A stretch of DNA of 63,357 nt from Deltaproteobacteria bacterium (GCA_023381945.1 JAMCQY010000102.1:1-63357), one strand, 5' to 3'; positions 52,057 to 61,296 are shown, counted from the first letter of the stretch. Made by a program: numbers and translations. The notes: generated by a model not told the origin, from the letters alone.

Positions 52057-52182
52057 AAAAAAATAACTTCAGCTCGTTTCCAGGTCGAACTTGGGAATGA
52101 AAATCTTTGCCAAGTTTAACTTGGTTATCATGAGGTAGTTCTCGATTCTATACTTTGGAACGAACCATCAAATGATAGATGC

Positions 52183-52743
52183 TCATCGAAGCATCCAAGA
52201 AATAGCCCAAGGATACACTTCATCCTCCTTAGAAAGTGGAGGTGAATATGGAAATTCTCTTCTATGCTTCATGAGCACCGACCAGATATGATCCGGAATG
52301 ATAAATGGTATGTGATGAGCACTGCCAGCCTGACCAAGTCTGAGGCCACAAATGACAATTCCTCTGGATATAAGCGTTGTCGCATATCCGCCATCTATAG
52401 TATACATGAATGTTTTTTGATTCTTTTCAATAAGATAAGCGATGATCTCTCGTTCTTTATTCGTCATATGCAGGATATATTTTCGTACGGCGTGCTTCTG
52501 TCTTAGAATAGTGAACCAGTGCACGATTAATTTTCGAACTGGAGATGAACTCAAAAATGCTGCAATTGCCAAAGAACCACATAGCATAAGTCCAAAGGCA
52601 GCTATTAATATTATCCAGGGAGCCAGGGGCGGCAGCCAACCCCAATGGGCAAAAAGTAAGAAAATTCCACAAGCAATGGCAATGGCAGTTGTCTGCCAGG
52701 CGCTAGCCTTAAGAATCTCAAGCCATTTGGAATCAAATGTCAT
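52183..52743 (-). CDS. SieB-like superinfection-exclusion protein
   Basis: 186 residues. Two N-terminal transmembrane helices (about 15-35 and 38-66) are followed by a cytosolic part with the SieB-family pattern: MTNKEREIIAYLIEKNQKT, GGYATTLISRGIVI, IIPDHIWSVLMKHR. Phage SieB proteins abort infection by other phages; chromosomal homologues are little studied. GGAG lies eight bases before the ATG, 13 bases after the livH stop, so it is translated from the liv transcript. GC content is clearly lower than in the flanking liv genes, which suggests acquisition by transfer. Confidence 0.7.
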   Translation of the reverse strand: MTFDSKWLEILKASAWQTTAIAIACGIFLLFAHWGWLPPLAPWIILIAAFGLMLCGSLAIAAFLSSSPVRKLIVHWFTILRQKHAVRKYILHMTNKEREIIAYLIEKNQKTFMYTIDGGYATTLISRGIVICGLRLGQAGSAHHIPFIIPDHIWSVLMKHRREFPYSPPLSKEDEVYPWAISWMLR

Positions 52744-52756
52744 CTATTAGACTCCG

Positions 52757-53668
52757 TCATACCCGCTCAAACACCGGCCTCCCTAATAGCCCCGTGGGTT
52801 TGAAAACTAGGAGCAGCAGCAGCAGCGAAAAGGCCACGAAGTCCCGGTAGGTGGAGGACGGAAGGATTAAGGGCGTGAAAACCTCCACCGTCCCCAGGAT
52901 AAACCCGCCCAACATGGCGCCGCGAATATTGCCGATGCCCCCCACCACTGCGGCGATGAAGGCCCACCAGCCGATGCGGATGCCCATGTAGGGGTCCAAC
53001 ACCGGATAGGCCAGGCCGTACATCAGGCCGCCGGCCGCGGCGATGGCCGAGCCGATGGCGAAAGTGAGCGAAATGACCCGGTCCACCGGCACCCCCATGA
53101 GAGGCACGATGGGGCGGTTGTACGAGATGGCTCGCATGGCCATGCCCAGCAGGCTGCGGCGCACCAGCAAGTCCAGGGCAACCATCAACGCCGCGGCCAA
53201 CAAGATGATGAGCACTTGCAGCGGCGTGATAGTGAGGCCGGCCACCTCCCAGGGGGTCATCTTGATCAGGGTGGGGAAATGCCGGGGTTCCGGCCCCAAG
53301 AGGCCCAGGGTAAAATTTTCCAGAAACAGGCCCACCCCAAGGGCGGTGATCACCGCCGAAACCCGGGGGGCGGCGCGCAGGGGGCGGTAGGCCAGGCGCT
53401 CGATGGTCACTCCCAGAAGGGCGGTGAGGGTCATGCTGAAGAGCAGGGCGCCGGTAAATACCAGGAACAGGGGCAGGCCCACGGGCAGTCCCATCAGGAA
53501 AACGGCCCCGGCCAGGGCGAGGTAGGCGCTCACCATAAAAATGTCGCCGTGCGCGAAGTTAATCATGGTGAGGATGCCGTAGACCATGGTATAGCCCAAG
53601 GCGATGAGGGCGTAGACGCTCCCCAGCTGCAGGGCGTTCAGGACGTTTTGGGCCAGGATTTGGAGCAT
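52757..53668 (-). CDS. livH: Branched-chain amino-acid ABC transporter permease LivH
   Basis: 303 residues, polytopic: LGSVYALIALGYTMVYGIL, MINFAHGDIFMV, RPLRAAPRVSAVITALG, MRAISYNRPIVPLMGV, and the C-terminal GGIGNIRGAMLGGFILG. It pairs with LivM. It is preceded by the binding-protein gene and one REP copy. Confidence 0.95.
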   Translation of the reverse strand: MLQILAQNVLNALQLGSVYALIALGYTMVYGILTMINFAHGDIFMVSAYLALAGAVFLMGLPVGLPLFLVFTGALLFSMTLTALLGVTIERLAYRPLRAAPRVSAVITALGVGLFLENFTLGLLGPEPRHFPTLIKMTPWEVAGLTITPLQVLIILLAAALMVALDLLVRRSLLGMAMRAISYNRPIVPLMGVPVDRVISLTFAIGSAIAAAGGLMYGLAYPVLDPYMGIRIGWWAFIAAVVGGIGNIRGAMLGGFILGTVEVFTPLILPSSTYRDFVAFSLLLLLLVFKPTGLLGRPVFERV

Positions 53669-53703
53669 TTGTTGTTTTTCGATTTACTGGCAGGGGCTGA
53701 AAC

Positions 53704-53730
53704 AGGGGCGACGCGGCGGGTCGCCCCTAC
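53704..53730. repeat. REP-like palindrome between livK and livH
   Basis: GGGGCGACGC-GGC-GGGTCGCCCC followed by TACGG; same family as the copies around the transposase 4.7 kb away. Confidence 0.75.
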
Positions 53731-53740
53731 GGTTATCATT

Positions 53741-54886
53741 TTAAGGTGAAACTGTATTATAATACTGGAATTTGCAATCCTTGACGTGGATGATGACTGC
53801 ACTCTTGACAGGATCGCCGGTGCCGTGAAATTTCATGGAGCCGGTGACCCCGTCATATTCCTTAACCTGCGCCAAAGCATCCCGCACTTTCTGACGATCC
53901 AGGGCTCCGGCCTGGGCGACAGCGGCCAATAACAGCTTGCCCGCGTCGTAAGTGAGGGCTGCGACGTCATCGGGTTTCTTGCCGTATTTGGCTTCGTAAG
54001 CCCGGATGAATTTCTGGGCGGTCTCCGTGGCGATATCCGGGGCGTAGTGGGTGCTGAAGTAGGATTCATCCAGTTCGACGCCGCACAAGGTCAGAATTTC
54101 CGGGCTGCCCCAGGAGTCGGAGCCGATGAAGGGACAGTGGATTCCCAGACGCCGGGCCTGCTGCACCTGCAGAGGGACCTCGTTGTAATAGTTGGGCAGA
54201 AATAGAACATTGGGATTGGCGGCCTTGATGGTGGTGAGCTGGGAGGAGAAGTCTTTGTCGTCCTTGGTGTAGGATTCAAAGGCCACCACCTTGCCACCCA
54301 GCGATTCGAAAGATTTCTTGAAAATTTCCGCAATGCCCTTATTGTATTCCGAAGCCACATCATAGAGCACCGCGGCGGTTGGCGCCTTGAGGTTCTCCCG
54401 GGCGAACTTGGCCATCACCTGGCCCTGGAAGTCATCAATAAAGCAGGAGCGGAAAACGAATTTCTTACCTTCCGTGGTCTTTGGATTGGTGGACCAGGGG
54501 CTGATCATGATGACGCCGGCGCCTTCGCAAATGCTGGCCGCGGGGATGGCATTGCCCGAGGCATTGGGGCCGATAATGGCCAGCACGTTGTTCTGGCTGA
54601 TCAGCTTCTGGGCCGCGGCCGAAGCGGATTCCGCCTTATCTTCGTTATCTTCCGCGAACAGTTTGACGAGGTATTTTTTATCTCCCAGCTTGACCCCGCC
54701 TTCGGCGTTGACCTGGGAGGCCAGGAGTTCCATGGCCTTCTTGCAAGAGTCGCCCACCGTGGGTTTGCTGCCGGTAAGCTCGGCGTTGACCCCGATCCGG
54801 ATCTCATTTTCAGGCGCGCGGCCACAGCCGAGCGGCAAGAGAATTATCAGGGAAAGCAAACCCAGGAACCATTGATGGCGGACCAT
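53741..54886 (-). CDS. livK: Branched-chain amino-acid-type ABC transporter substrate-binding lipoprotein
   Basis: 381 residues from ATG 54886 (GGAG six bases upstream); the longer frame to 55123 is not supported. The lipoprotein signal (LLSLIILLPLGCG) gives a lipid-modified Cys. The mature domain is a periplasmic binding protein type 1 fold (EIRIGVNAELTGSKPTVGDS, AIIGPNASGNAIPAASICEG, SPWSTNP). The ligand may be a branched-chain amino acid, urea, amide or aromatic acid. It is divergent from a Crp/Fnr gene that may control it. Confidence 0.88.
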   Translation of the reverse strand: MVRHQWFLGLLSLIILLPLGCGRAPENEIRIGVNAELTGSKPTVGDSCKKAMELLASQVNAEGGVKLGDKKYLVKLFAEDNEDKAESASAAAQKLISQNNVLAIIGPNASGNAIPAASICEGAGVIMISPWSTNPKTTEGKKFVFRSCFIDDFQGQVMAKFARENLKAPTAAVLYDVASEYNKGIAEIFKKSFESLGGKVVAFESYTKDDKDFSSQLTTIKAANPNVLFLPNYYNEVPLQVQQARRLGIHCPFIGSDSWGSPEILTLCGVELDESYFSTHYAPDIATETAQKFIRAYEAKYGKKPDDVAALTYDAGKLLLAAVAQAGALDRQKVRDALAQVKEYDGVTGSMKFHGTGDPVKSAVIIHVKDCKFQYYNTVSP

Positions 54887-55123
54887 GACGCACTCCTTCT
54901 TCGGCGGGAGATGGGCATCGGCAAGTTGTGCCCCAACGAGTTTCGGCTGGCGATTCACCATAAAACCCATAAGCACTCTACCAAAGGGAGCCTTGCGGGT
55001 CAACTGCAATTCGCGGGGCCGAAGCGGCAGGTGGTTGAGGTGGGACAGGCGAGGCGCTGCCCTACATTTTCTTCGCCATTTTTGCTCAAATGTGAAATAA
55101 CCGGTTATACAGCGGAGTTGCAT

Positions 55124-55858
55124 ATGGAGGAGGAGACGGTGGCAAATACAGCCAATGAGGTACCCGAACGAAAAAAGCAGATTCTGCGGCGCATTTATCT
55201 ATTTTCCGGAATTCCCGAAGGCGACCTGGAGATTCTGGCGCAGATGGCCGTGAGCAAGGCCTTCGCCCGGCAGGAAGTGGTCTTCTGGGAAGGCCGGGAA
55301 GCCCAAGGATTTTTCCTTCTGACCCGCGGTTATGTGAAGCTGGTGAAGAGTTCGCCGGACGGGAAAGAATATATCCTCCGGCTGGTGGGGCCAGGAGAGA
55401 CCTTTGCCGAGGCCGCGGTCTTTAGCGATGCCCCTTATCCGGCCTCAGCCATTACCCTGGAAGATTGTCAAACCTTGTTCTTCCCCAAGGGACCATTTTT
55501 GCGGCACCTGGCGGCCTCCCCCACTCTGGCTCGTAATATGCTGGCTACCTTGAGCCGCTTGAATCTCCATTTGACCCGGCAACTGGAAGACCTTTCGTTG
55601 AAAGAGGTATCAGCGCGTCTGGCCCGCTACATCTTGGAACGCTGCCAGGAGATGCATGGCAAGGTCGAGACGGGACTGTCCTTCGAACTGCCCACCACCA
55701 AAACCCATCTCGCCGCTTATCTTGGCACGATCAGTGAAACACTGTCGCGCACTTTGTCGCGATTTAAAAGCGAGGGAGCAATTGAAATGGAGAAGGCGTA
55801 CATCACAATACTTGACCCTATTATTTTAAAAAAACTGGCTCGGGGACGCAAAATATGA
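55124..55858 (+). CDS. Crp/Fnr-family transcription regulator
   Basis: 244 residues from ATG 55124; GTG 55139 with a strong GGAGGAGGAG site is an equally good start. A cyclic-nucleotide-binding-type barrel (about 25-140: GIPEGDLEIL, KEYILRLVGPGETFAEAAVF) is followed by a dimer helix and a winged helix (LPTTKTHLAAYLGTISETLSRTL). The N-terminal Cys needed for an FNR iron-sulfur cluster are absent. The effector is unknown. It is divergent to livK across 237 bases, so it may regulate the transporter. Confidence 0.88.
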   Translation: MEEETVANTANEVPERKKQILRRIYLFSGIPEGDLEILAQMAVSKAFARQEVVFWEGREAQGFFLLTRGYVKLVKSSPDGKEYILRLVGPGETFAEAAVFSDAPYPASAITLEDCQTLFFPKGPFLRHLAASPTLARNMLATLSRLNLHLTRQLEDLSLKEVSARLARYILERCQEMHGKVETGLSFELPTTKTHLAAYLGTISETLSRTLSRFKSEGAIEMEKAYITILDPIILKKLARGRKI

Positions 55859-55900
55859 GTCATAATTCGGTATGCCCCAATGGTCTTGGGTAAAAATCGC

Positions 55901-55930
55901 TTGACAATGGAAATCGTAATTAAATATATA
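55901..55930 (+). promoter_or_regulatory. Putative promoter of the MucR-like gene
   Basis: TTGACA (55901-55906) and TATATA (55925-55930) with an 18-base spacer in AT-rich DNA. Confidence 0.5.
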
Positions 55931-55997
55931 ACTACAAGTTATTTTGGAATAAAATTCATCTGCCGGCATGGAGAAAATCACAGGAGAGGAAATACTC

Positions 55998-56441
55998 ATG
56001 GCCAGTGAAGCGCTAAAGTTGACAGCTCAGATCGTAACTTCCCATGCTTCGATGAGTGAACTAACGCCCCAAGAATTAGTGGATGAGATTAAAGATATTT
56101 TTACATTATTGACTTCTTTGGAAACGGGGGAAGTTGCCAAAGAGGCGGCGCCTGGAGCTGAAATGGCCAAAGAGGCGGAGGTTCGGAAGCCCTCCATTCC
56201 CCTGGACGAGATAGTCAAAGAAAAATATGTGGTCTGCCTGGAATGCGGCAAGAAGATGCGCACTCTGAAGGCGCATCTGCGCAAGGCCCACCAACTTGCG
56301 CCGAAAGAATATTTCCAGCGCTATAGCCTCGATCCCAAAAAATTCCCACTGGTCTGTAAGGAATACTCCGAGCAGCGCCGGAAACTGGCCAAGAAAACGG
56401 GGCTGGGGGAGCGGGGGCTCCGCCGCCAGGCCGCCGGATGA
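55998..56441 (+). CDS. MucR/Ros-family zinc-finger regulator
   Basis: 147 residues from ATG 55998 (AGGA before it). The N-terminal helical region (LKLTAQIVTSHASMSELTPQ) serves oligomerisation. The prokaryotic zinc finger CLECGKKMRTLKAHLRKAH has Cys-x2-Cys and two His spaced by four. The C-terminal LAPKEYFQRYSLD is typical. MucR proteins act as H-NS-like silencers of AT-rich DNA in alphaproteobacteria and also occur in Desulfobacterota. Confidence 0.9.
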   Translation: MASEALKLTAQIVTSHASMSELTPQELVDEIKDIFTLLTSLETGEVAKEAAPGAEMAKEAEVRKPSIPLDEIVKEKYVVCLECGKKMRTLKAHLRKAHQLAPKEYFQRYSLDPKKFPLVCKEYSEQRRKLAKKTGLGERGLRRQAAG

Positions 56442-56513
56442 GCAGACCGCAATAAGGTAAGGAGATTGGGCCGAAGCGTCCGTTAACCTCGGGCAGCGCG
56501 AAAGATTGAACAA

Positions 56514-56536
56514 GGGACCGGTCCGGTCCCTTTTTT
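56514..56536 (+). terminator. Intrinsic terminator of the MucR-like gene
   Basis: GGGACCG-GTC-CGGTCCC followed by six T. Confidence 0.88.
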
Positions 56537-56547
56537 ATTATTAAGTG

Positions 56548-56600
56548 GCACAGGCCTTCTGGCCTGTGAAAGAAGGCAGGCTGTAAGCCTGCGCTACCAA
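56548..56600. repeat. Double-hairpin repeat upstream of pheT
   Basis: CACAGGCC-TTCT-GGCCTGTG and GCAGGC-TGTAA-GCCTGC in succession. A simpler related element (GCAGGC...GCCTGC) is at about 59475-59498. Confidence 0.6.
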
Positions 56601-56662
56601 GTCAAAGTTTTTGGCGGCGCGGTTATTGAGTTTTACTGCCTATCAAGATAAATTAAACAATT

Positions 56663-59056
56663 ATGCGACTCTCTCTCAACTGGCTGGCGGATTTTGTCGA
56701 ACTCACCGTGGCGCCGGAGGTCCTGGCGGACCGCCTCACCATGGCGGGCCTGGAAATAGATGCCATCGAACCTTTGTCCCCGGAGTTTTCCGGGGTAGTG
56801 GTGGGTCACGTCACCAAGGTGGAACCCCATCCCCAGGCAGATCGCCTGCGCTTGGCGGAAGTGACCACGGGAACAGAAACCTACCGGGTGGTCTGCGGCG
56901 CCCCCAACCTGGAATTGGGCCGGCTCTATCCTTTTGCTCCGATTGGGGCGGTGGTGGCCGGCGGCCAGAAAATCAAGGCCGCCAAACTCCGGGGCATTGC
57001 CTCCGAAGGGATGCTCTGTGCGGAAGACGAGTTGGGGCTGTCCCTGGATCACGTCGGATTGATGGACATTCCCCAGAATCTGCCGGTGGGCGCCGACCTG
57101 ACAGAGGCCTTGAACCTGGCCGACGTGGTCCTGGAAGTGGCGGTGACTGCCAACCGCTCCGACTGCTTATCCATCCTGGGCCTGGCCCGGGAGGTGGCGG
57201 CTCTGCTGGATGTGCCCCTGCGTCATCCGGAGGTCAAGGCAATTTCGGGGGAGGAATCAGGCGAGCTCAAGGCGAAAGTCACTATCCTGGACCCGGTGCA
57301 CTGCCCCCGGTACGCCGCCCGCCTGTTGACCGGCTTGACCGTTAAGCCTTCTCCATTCTGGATGCGCCGGCGCCTGCAAGCCTCAGGGATCAGGGCCATC
57401 AACAACCTGGTTGACGTCACCAACTATGTCCTTCTGGAGTTCGGCCAGCCGCTGCACGCCTTCGATTTCACACGGCTGAAGAATCGCGAGATCGTGGTGC
57501 GCCTCCCGGCAAAATTGGAGCAGTTGGAAGGTTTCGTGACCTTAGATGGCCAACTGCGGTCTCTTGAGCAGGATACCCTGCTGATCTGCGACGCCGAGCG
57601 GCCGGTGGCCCTGGCCGGGGTCATGGGGGGGCTCGATTCCGAAGTGACCCGGGATACCCGTGAAGTGCTGATCGAGAGCGCCTATTTCAACCCGGCCACC
57701 ATCCGTCGCACCTCCAAGCGCCTGGGTCTGAGCAGCGAGGCCTCTTACCGCTTCGAGCGGGGAGTGGACCCGGACGGGGTGATCCATGCCCTGGAGCGGG
57801 CCGCCCAGCTGATGTGCGAGGTGGGGGGCGGCTTGGTGGTGGGTCCCCGGCTGGATGAATACCCGGCCCCCATCCAGCATCCCCGCCTGAGCCTGCGGGT
57901 GTCGCGGACTAATCAGGTATTGGGGACTAATTTTTCTCACCAAACCATCGCCGGCTTGCTGAAACGCCTGCATCTGCCGGCCGTGAGCCTGGACCGGGAA
58001 AACCTGGCGGTCCAGGTGCCCTCCTTCCGTAACGATTTGACCAGGGAAGTGGACCTGATCGAAGAGGTCGCGCGGCTGGCGGGCTTTGAGACGATTCCCG
58101 TGACCCTGCCCAAAGGCGAGGTGGCCACCCGGCGCCCCGGTCCGGAAGCGCGCCTCCGGACAGAGGCTCGGCAACTTCTCCTGGGTCTGGGCTTCAATGA
58201 GGTGATCAACTACGCTTTCCTGTCCGAGCGCCTGGTGGAGCTGGCTGCGGCACCCGGGGCCGCACCGCTCGCCCTGGCCAATCCCTTGAGCGAAGAGCAG
58301 GCGGTAATGCGCACGTCTCTGATCCCGGGCCTGCTGGACACCTTGCGGCGCAACATTTTGAAACAAGCCCAGGATTTGCGCCTGTTTGAGACCGCCAAGA
58401 TCTTTCTGCCCCAGCCGGAGGCGGATTTGCCCCGGGAAGAAACCTGGCTCGCCGGGCTGATGTATGGGGCTCGCGAAGAGGTCTCCTGGGCCGCGCCCCG
58501 GGAGGCGGTGACCTTTTTCGATCTCAAGGGGGTGGTGGAGGCATTGCTGGCGGGCTTGCAGATTCCCGAGGTGAATTTCCGCCGGGAGGCCTTGCCGGCT
58601 TATCTGTGCCAGGGGGCAAAGGTTTACTCCGGCAAGCGGGAATTGGGTTGCGTGGGCGAACTCGACCCGGAAGCGGGCGATAAGCTGGACGTGGAGGGCT
58701 CCATTTTTGTCTTTAACCTGGCCCTGGCGGCCCTGGCCGAGTCCGCAACCTTGCCGCTCTTTACGCCGTTGCCCCGTTATCCGGCGGTTTACCGGGACAT
58801 TGCCCTGGTCCTGCCCGAGGAGGTGCCGGCAGCTCAGGTGACCGAGGCCCTGTACCGCTTCGGGGCACCCTGGCTGGAAGAAGCTTACCTGTTTGATGTC
58901 TACGCCGGCGACCAGGTGCCGACGGGCAAGCGCAGCCTGGCCTTCCGCCTCTCTTACCGGGACCCGGAACGGACCCTGACCGAAGAGCTGATCAACCCGC
59001 ACCATCAAGCCCTGGTTGAGGCGGTGGGCCGGGAGTTGGGAGGGGAACTGCGGTAA
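56663..59056 (+). CDS. pheT: Phenylalanyl-tRNA synthetase beta subunit
   Basis: 797 residues, full length. N-terminal MRLSLNWLADFVEL, tRNA-binding domain (GVVVGHVTKVEPHPQADRL), B3/B4 editing domain (NNLVDVTNYVLLEFGQPLHAF), B5 domain (LGTNFSHQTIAGLLKRL), catalytic-like core and C-terminal anticodon-binding FDX-ACB (FTPLPRYPAVYRDIALVL). It needs PheS for activity, but pheS is not upstream; a repeat, a terminator and the MucR-like gene are there instead. It is followed after four bases by a MerR-type gene. Confidence 0.97.
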   Translation: MRLSLNWLADFVELTVAPEVLADRLTMAGLEIDAIEPLSPEFSGVVVGHVTKVEPHPQADRLRLAEVTTGTETYRVVCGAPNLELGRLYPFAPIGAVVAGGQKIKAAKLRGIASEGMLCAEDELGLSLDHVGLMDIPQNLPVGADLTEALNLADVVLEVAVTANRSDCLSILGLAREVAALLDVPLRHPEVKAISGEESGELKAKVTILDPVHCPRYAARLLTGLTVKPSPFWMRRRLQASGIRAINNLVDVTNYVLLEFGQPLHAFDFTRLKNREIVVRLPAKLEQLEGFVTLDGQLRSLEQDTLLICDAERPVALAGVMGGLDSEVTRDTREVLIESAYFNPATIRRTSKRLGLSSEASYRFERGVDPDGVIHALERAAQLMCEVGGGLVVGPRLDEYPAPIQHPRLSLRVSRTNQVLGTNFSHQTIAGLLKRLHLPAVSLDRENLAVQVPSFRNDLTREVDLIEEVARLAGFETIPVTLPKGEVATRRPGPEARLRTEARQLLLGLGFNEVINYAFLSERLVELAAAPGAAPLALANPLSEEQAVMRTSLIPGLLDTLRRNILKQAQDLRLFETAKIFLPQPEADLPREETWLAGLMYGAREEVSWAAPREAVTFFDLKGVVEALLAGLQIPEVNFRREALPAYLCQGAKVYSGKRELGCVGELDPEAGDKLDVEGSIFVFNLALAALAESATLPLFTPLPRYPAVYRDIALVLPEEVPAAQVTEALYRFGAPWLEEAYLFDVYAGDQVPTGKRSLAFRLSYRDPERTLTEELINPHHQALVEAVGRELGGELR

Positions 59057-59060
59057 CCGC

Positions 59061-59423
59061 GTGGAAGAAGAAATCCCCCGCAAGGCCTTCTACACCATTG
59101 GCGAGGTGAGCCGCATCACCGGGGTGCATACCCATGTGCTGCGCTATTGGGAAGAGCAGGGCAAGCTCCTCAAACCCAGCCGCCGGCGCTCCAGGCACCG
59201 ACTTTATCGCCCTGCCGATATTCAATTGGTTCTGGAGATCAAGCGCCTGCGGGAGGAAGAAAAACTGAGCCTGGCGGCCCTGCGCCGCCAAATGAAGTAT
59301 AAACCCGAGCAGATTCACCGTCTTCCCCAGGCCACACCCCATTCAGCCCCGCCGAACGAAGCTAAAGCGCTGCTGCAATCTATTCGTGATGAACTGCTGG
59401 CTTTGAAGGAGCTGTTGGAATAG
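59061..59423 (+). CDS. MerR-family regulator
   Basis: 120 residues from GTG 59061, four bases after the pheT stop. An upstream extension overlaps pheT. The MerR helix-turn-helix and wing are plain (YTIGEVSRITGVHTHVLRYW, RRRSRHRLYRPADIQLVLEI). A short C-terminal coiled coil ends the protein without metal-binding Cys. A pheT-merR pairing is frequent in this group of bacteria. Target unknown. Confidence 0.9.
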   Translation: MEEEIPRKAFYTIGEVSRITGVHTHVLRYWEEQGKLLKPSRRRSRHRLYRPADIQLVLEIKRLREEEKLSLAALRRQMKYKPEQIHRLPQATPHSAPPNEAKALLQSIRDELLALKELLE

Positions 59424-59511
59424 GTCGGAGGCGATTTTAAAGAACAGACCTCGCGCCGACGCAAGAATAAAATTAGGCAGGCACTGAGGCCTGCCCCACC
59501 ATATCAGGAAT

Positions 59512-60303
59512 TTACCGGCAGAAAGGAGCGGGGTAGATATCCTGTTCCACTTTGGGAGTATCGATTATTCGTCCCGGAGTGCCCACCTCCACGTTTTTAA
59601 ACAACTGCTCCGCATCATTTATTGGCAGGCGGATACAGCCGGCGGAATCCGCCCGGCCGGGAAGCACCCCGCCATGAATGTAATACGCCCCCTTCATATG
59701 CAAGGCCCAGGGCATCCAGGCATCATAGATGCTGGACCAGTGATTCTCATCCTTGTCTTCGATCTTAAAGTCGAACAGCGGCGTGCGTTCGCCCGCCCTT
59801 CCGGCGGAAATGGGAAAGACCCGCCGCAGTTCGCCCCGTTCGTAAAGAGCCAGAAAACCCTTGCCGACGTCTACCAGAAGATATTTGTCATAACTCGCCA
59901 GGGAATCGTCATAGCCGGAAAAAATATCCGGTACTTTGCGGAAATCCAGGGGAATTTTCAGGGTGTCGGCCTCGATGGAATTGGGTTGCGGGGTCCTGGT
60001 CTTGATATACGAGGGATTCAGGGCGTTGAAAAAGGCCAGGCGGTTCCGGCAACGCTGGAACTGATTATCGAAACTGGGAACCCGATGGCAGATGGAGGTA
60101 ATGGAGGAGCCCCGGGGAATACTAATTTCAACGAAAGGCACGCCATAGGCCACTCCCGAATCGACGATCTCGAGTCCGGATGCCTTTAACTCATGGCACA
60201 GATCGCGGTAATCATCTTCCTGCCCCCAGGCAACGCTTGAGCCACCCAGCCAGGTTAAGATCACGAGAAGGCAAACCAATAGCTGCCGGCGCCGGAACTT
60301 CAT
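59512..60303 (-). CDS. L,D-transpeptidase (YkuD family)
   Basis: 263 residues with a signal peptide (LLVCLLVILTWLGGSSVAWG). The catalytic motif is HGGVLPGRADSAGCIRLP, with the active Cys in SAGCIRL and His in YIHGG. It forms 3-3 peptidoglycan crosslinks or anchors proteins in the periplasm. Its ATG follows the stop of the upstream dehydrogenase directly (TAGATG), so the two are translationally coupled. Confidence 0.9.
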   Translation of the reverse strand: MKFRRRQLLVCLLVILTWLGGSSVAWGQEDDYRDLCHELKASGLEIVDSGVAYGVPFVEISIPRGSSITSICHRVPSFDNQFQRCRNRLAFFNALNPSYIKTRTPQPNSIEADTLKIPLDFRKVPDIFSGYDDSLASYDKYLLVDVGKGFLALYERGELRRVFPISAGRAGERTPLFDFKIEDKDENHWSSIYDAWMPWALHMKGAYYIHGGVLPGRADSAGCIRLPINDAEQLFKNVEVGTPGRIIDTPKVEQDIYPAPFCR

Positions 60304-61296
60304 CTAAGCAGCACCTCCTTTATTCTTATCCTGGAGTTCCGTCCAATTGAGGCAATTGGGGGGACGCTCGCCCTTAAGGCCCGCCAGCAGGTTGGCCGCG
60401 GCCATCAGGCCCATCTTGGTGCGGGTTTCGATAGTGGCGCTGCCCATGTGGGGCAGGAGGACGACGTTGTCGAGGTCCGTCAGGCCCGGAGTCAATTGCG
60501 GCTCCTGCTCATAAACGTCTAAGCCGGCCCCGCCAAGCCGGCCCTGGCGCAAGGCTTCTACTAAAGCTCCTTCATCCACTACTGGCCCCCGGGCCGTGTT
60601 GATCAGGCGGGCGGTGGGTTTCATGAGCGCAAGCTCCCGGCGGCCGATCAGATGTCTGGTCTCGGGGGTCAGCGGTACGTGCAGGCTGACAAAATCCGCC
60701 TCCGCCAGCAGGTTCTCCAGCGGCGCAAAGGAAGCGCTTAGTTCCTGCTCCTCGTCCGGGGGCAAAGGGGTCCGACTGAAGTAGAGGACTCGCATCCCGA
60801 ACCCGCGGGCCCTTTGAGCCATGGCCCGGCCGATCCTTCCCAGTCCGATGATGCCCAGGGTCTTGCCGCTCACCTCGACGCCCAGAAACAGGAGAGGGGA
60901 CCAGTAAGTGAATTTGCCGTCCCTGACCCTTTTATCGCCTTCGACCAGGCGGCGGGCGGTCGCCAGGACCAGGGCAAAGGCTAGGTCAGCCGTGGCGTCG
61001 GTCAACACCCCCGGGGTGTTGGTCACCGGAATCCCTCGCCGGGTGGCCGCCGCCACATCGATATGCTCGAAGCCGACCCCGTAGTTGGCGATCACCCGCA
61101 GGTTAGGCCCCCGGTCCAGCAATTCTTCGTCGATCGCGTCGGTAATGGTGCAAAGCAGTCCTTCCCTATCGGGCAATAGCCTGAGCAAGCTTTGCCGGTC
61201 AATGGGCGGATCTTCAGTGTAACTCTCCACCTCGTGCTCCCGCCGGATCTGCGCTAAAACCTCTTCGGGCATCCTGGCGGTCACCAAGACCTTCAT
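60304..61296 (-). CDS. D-2-hydroxyacid dehydrogenase (glycerate dehydrogenase/glyoxylate reductase type)
   Basis: 330 residues. NAD(P) motif GLGRIGRAMAQRARGFGM (about 150-167), then catalytic Arg in NTARGPVVDEGALVEAL, Glu in YEQEPQL and His in LLPHMGSAT. The N-terminal domain begins KVLVTARMPEEVLAQI. It reduces glyoxylate or hydroxypyruvate or oxidises D-glycerate. It is the first gene of a two-gene unit with the transpeptidase. Confidence 0.88.
   Translation of the reverse strand: MKVLVTARMPEEVLAQIRREHEVESYTEDPPIDRQSLLRLLPDREGLLCTITDAIDEELLDRGPNLRVIANYGVGFEHIDVAAATRRGIPVTNTPGVLTDATADLAFALVLATARRLVEGDKRVRDGKFTYWSPLLFLGVEVSGKTLGIIGLGRIGRAMAQRARGFGMRVLYFSRTPLPPDEEQELSASFAPLENLLAEADFVSLHVPLTPETRHLIGRRELALMKPTARLINTARGPVVDEGALVEALRQGRLGGAGLDVYEQEPQLTPGLTDLDNVVLLPHMGSATIETRTKMGLMAAANLLAGLKGERPPNCLNWTELQDKNKGGAA

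Noticed and set aside
57542..59083. 513-residue antisense frame over pheT
   Set aside because: pheT is unambiguous; the antisense product is Gln/Gly/His-rich and resembles nothing.
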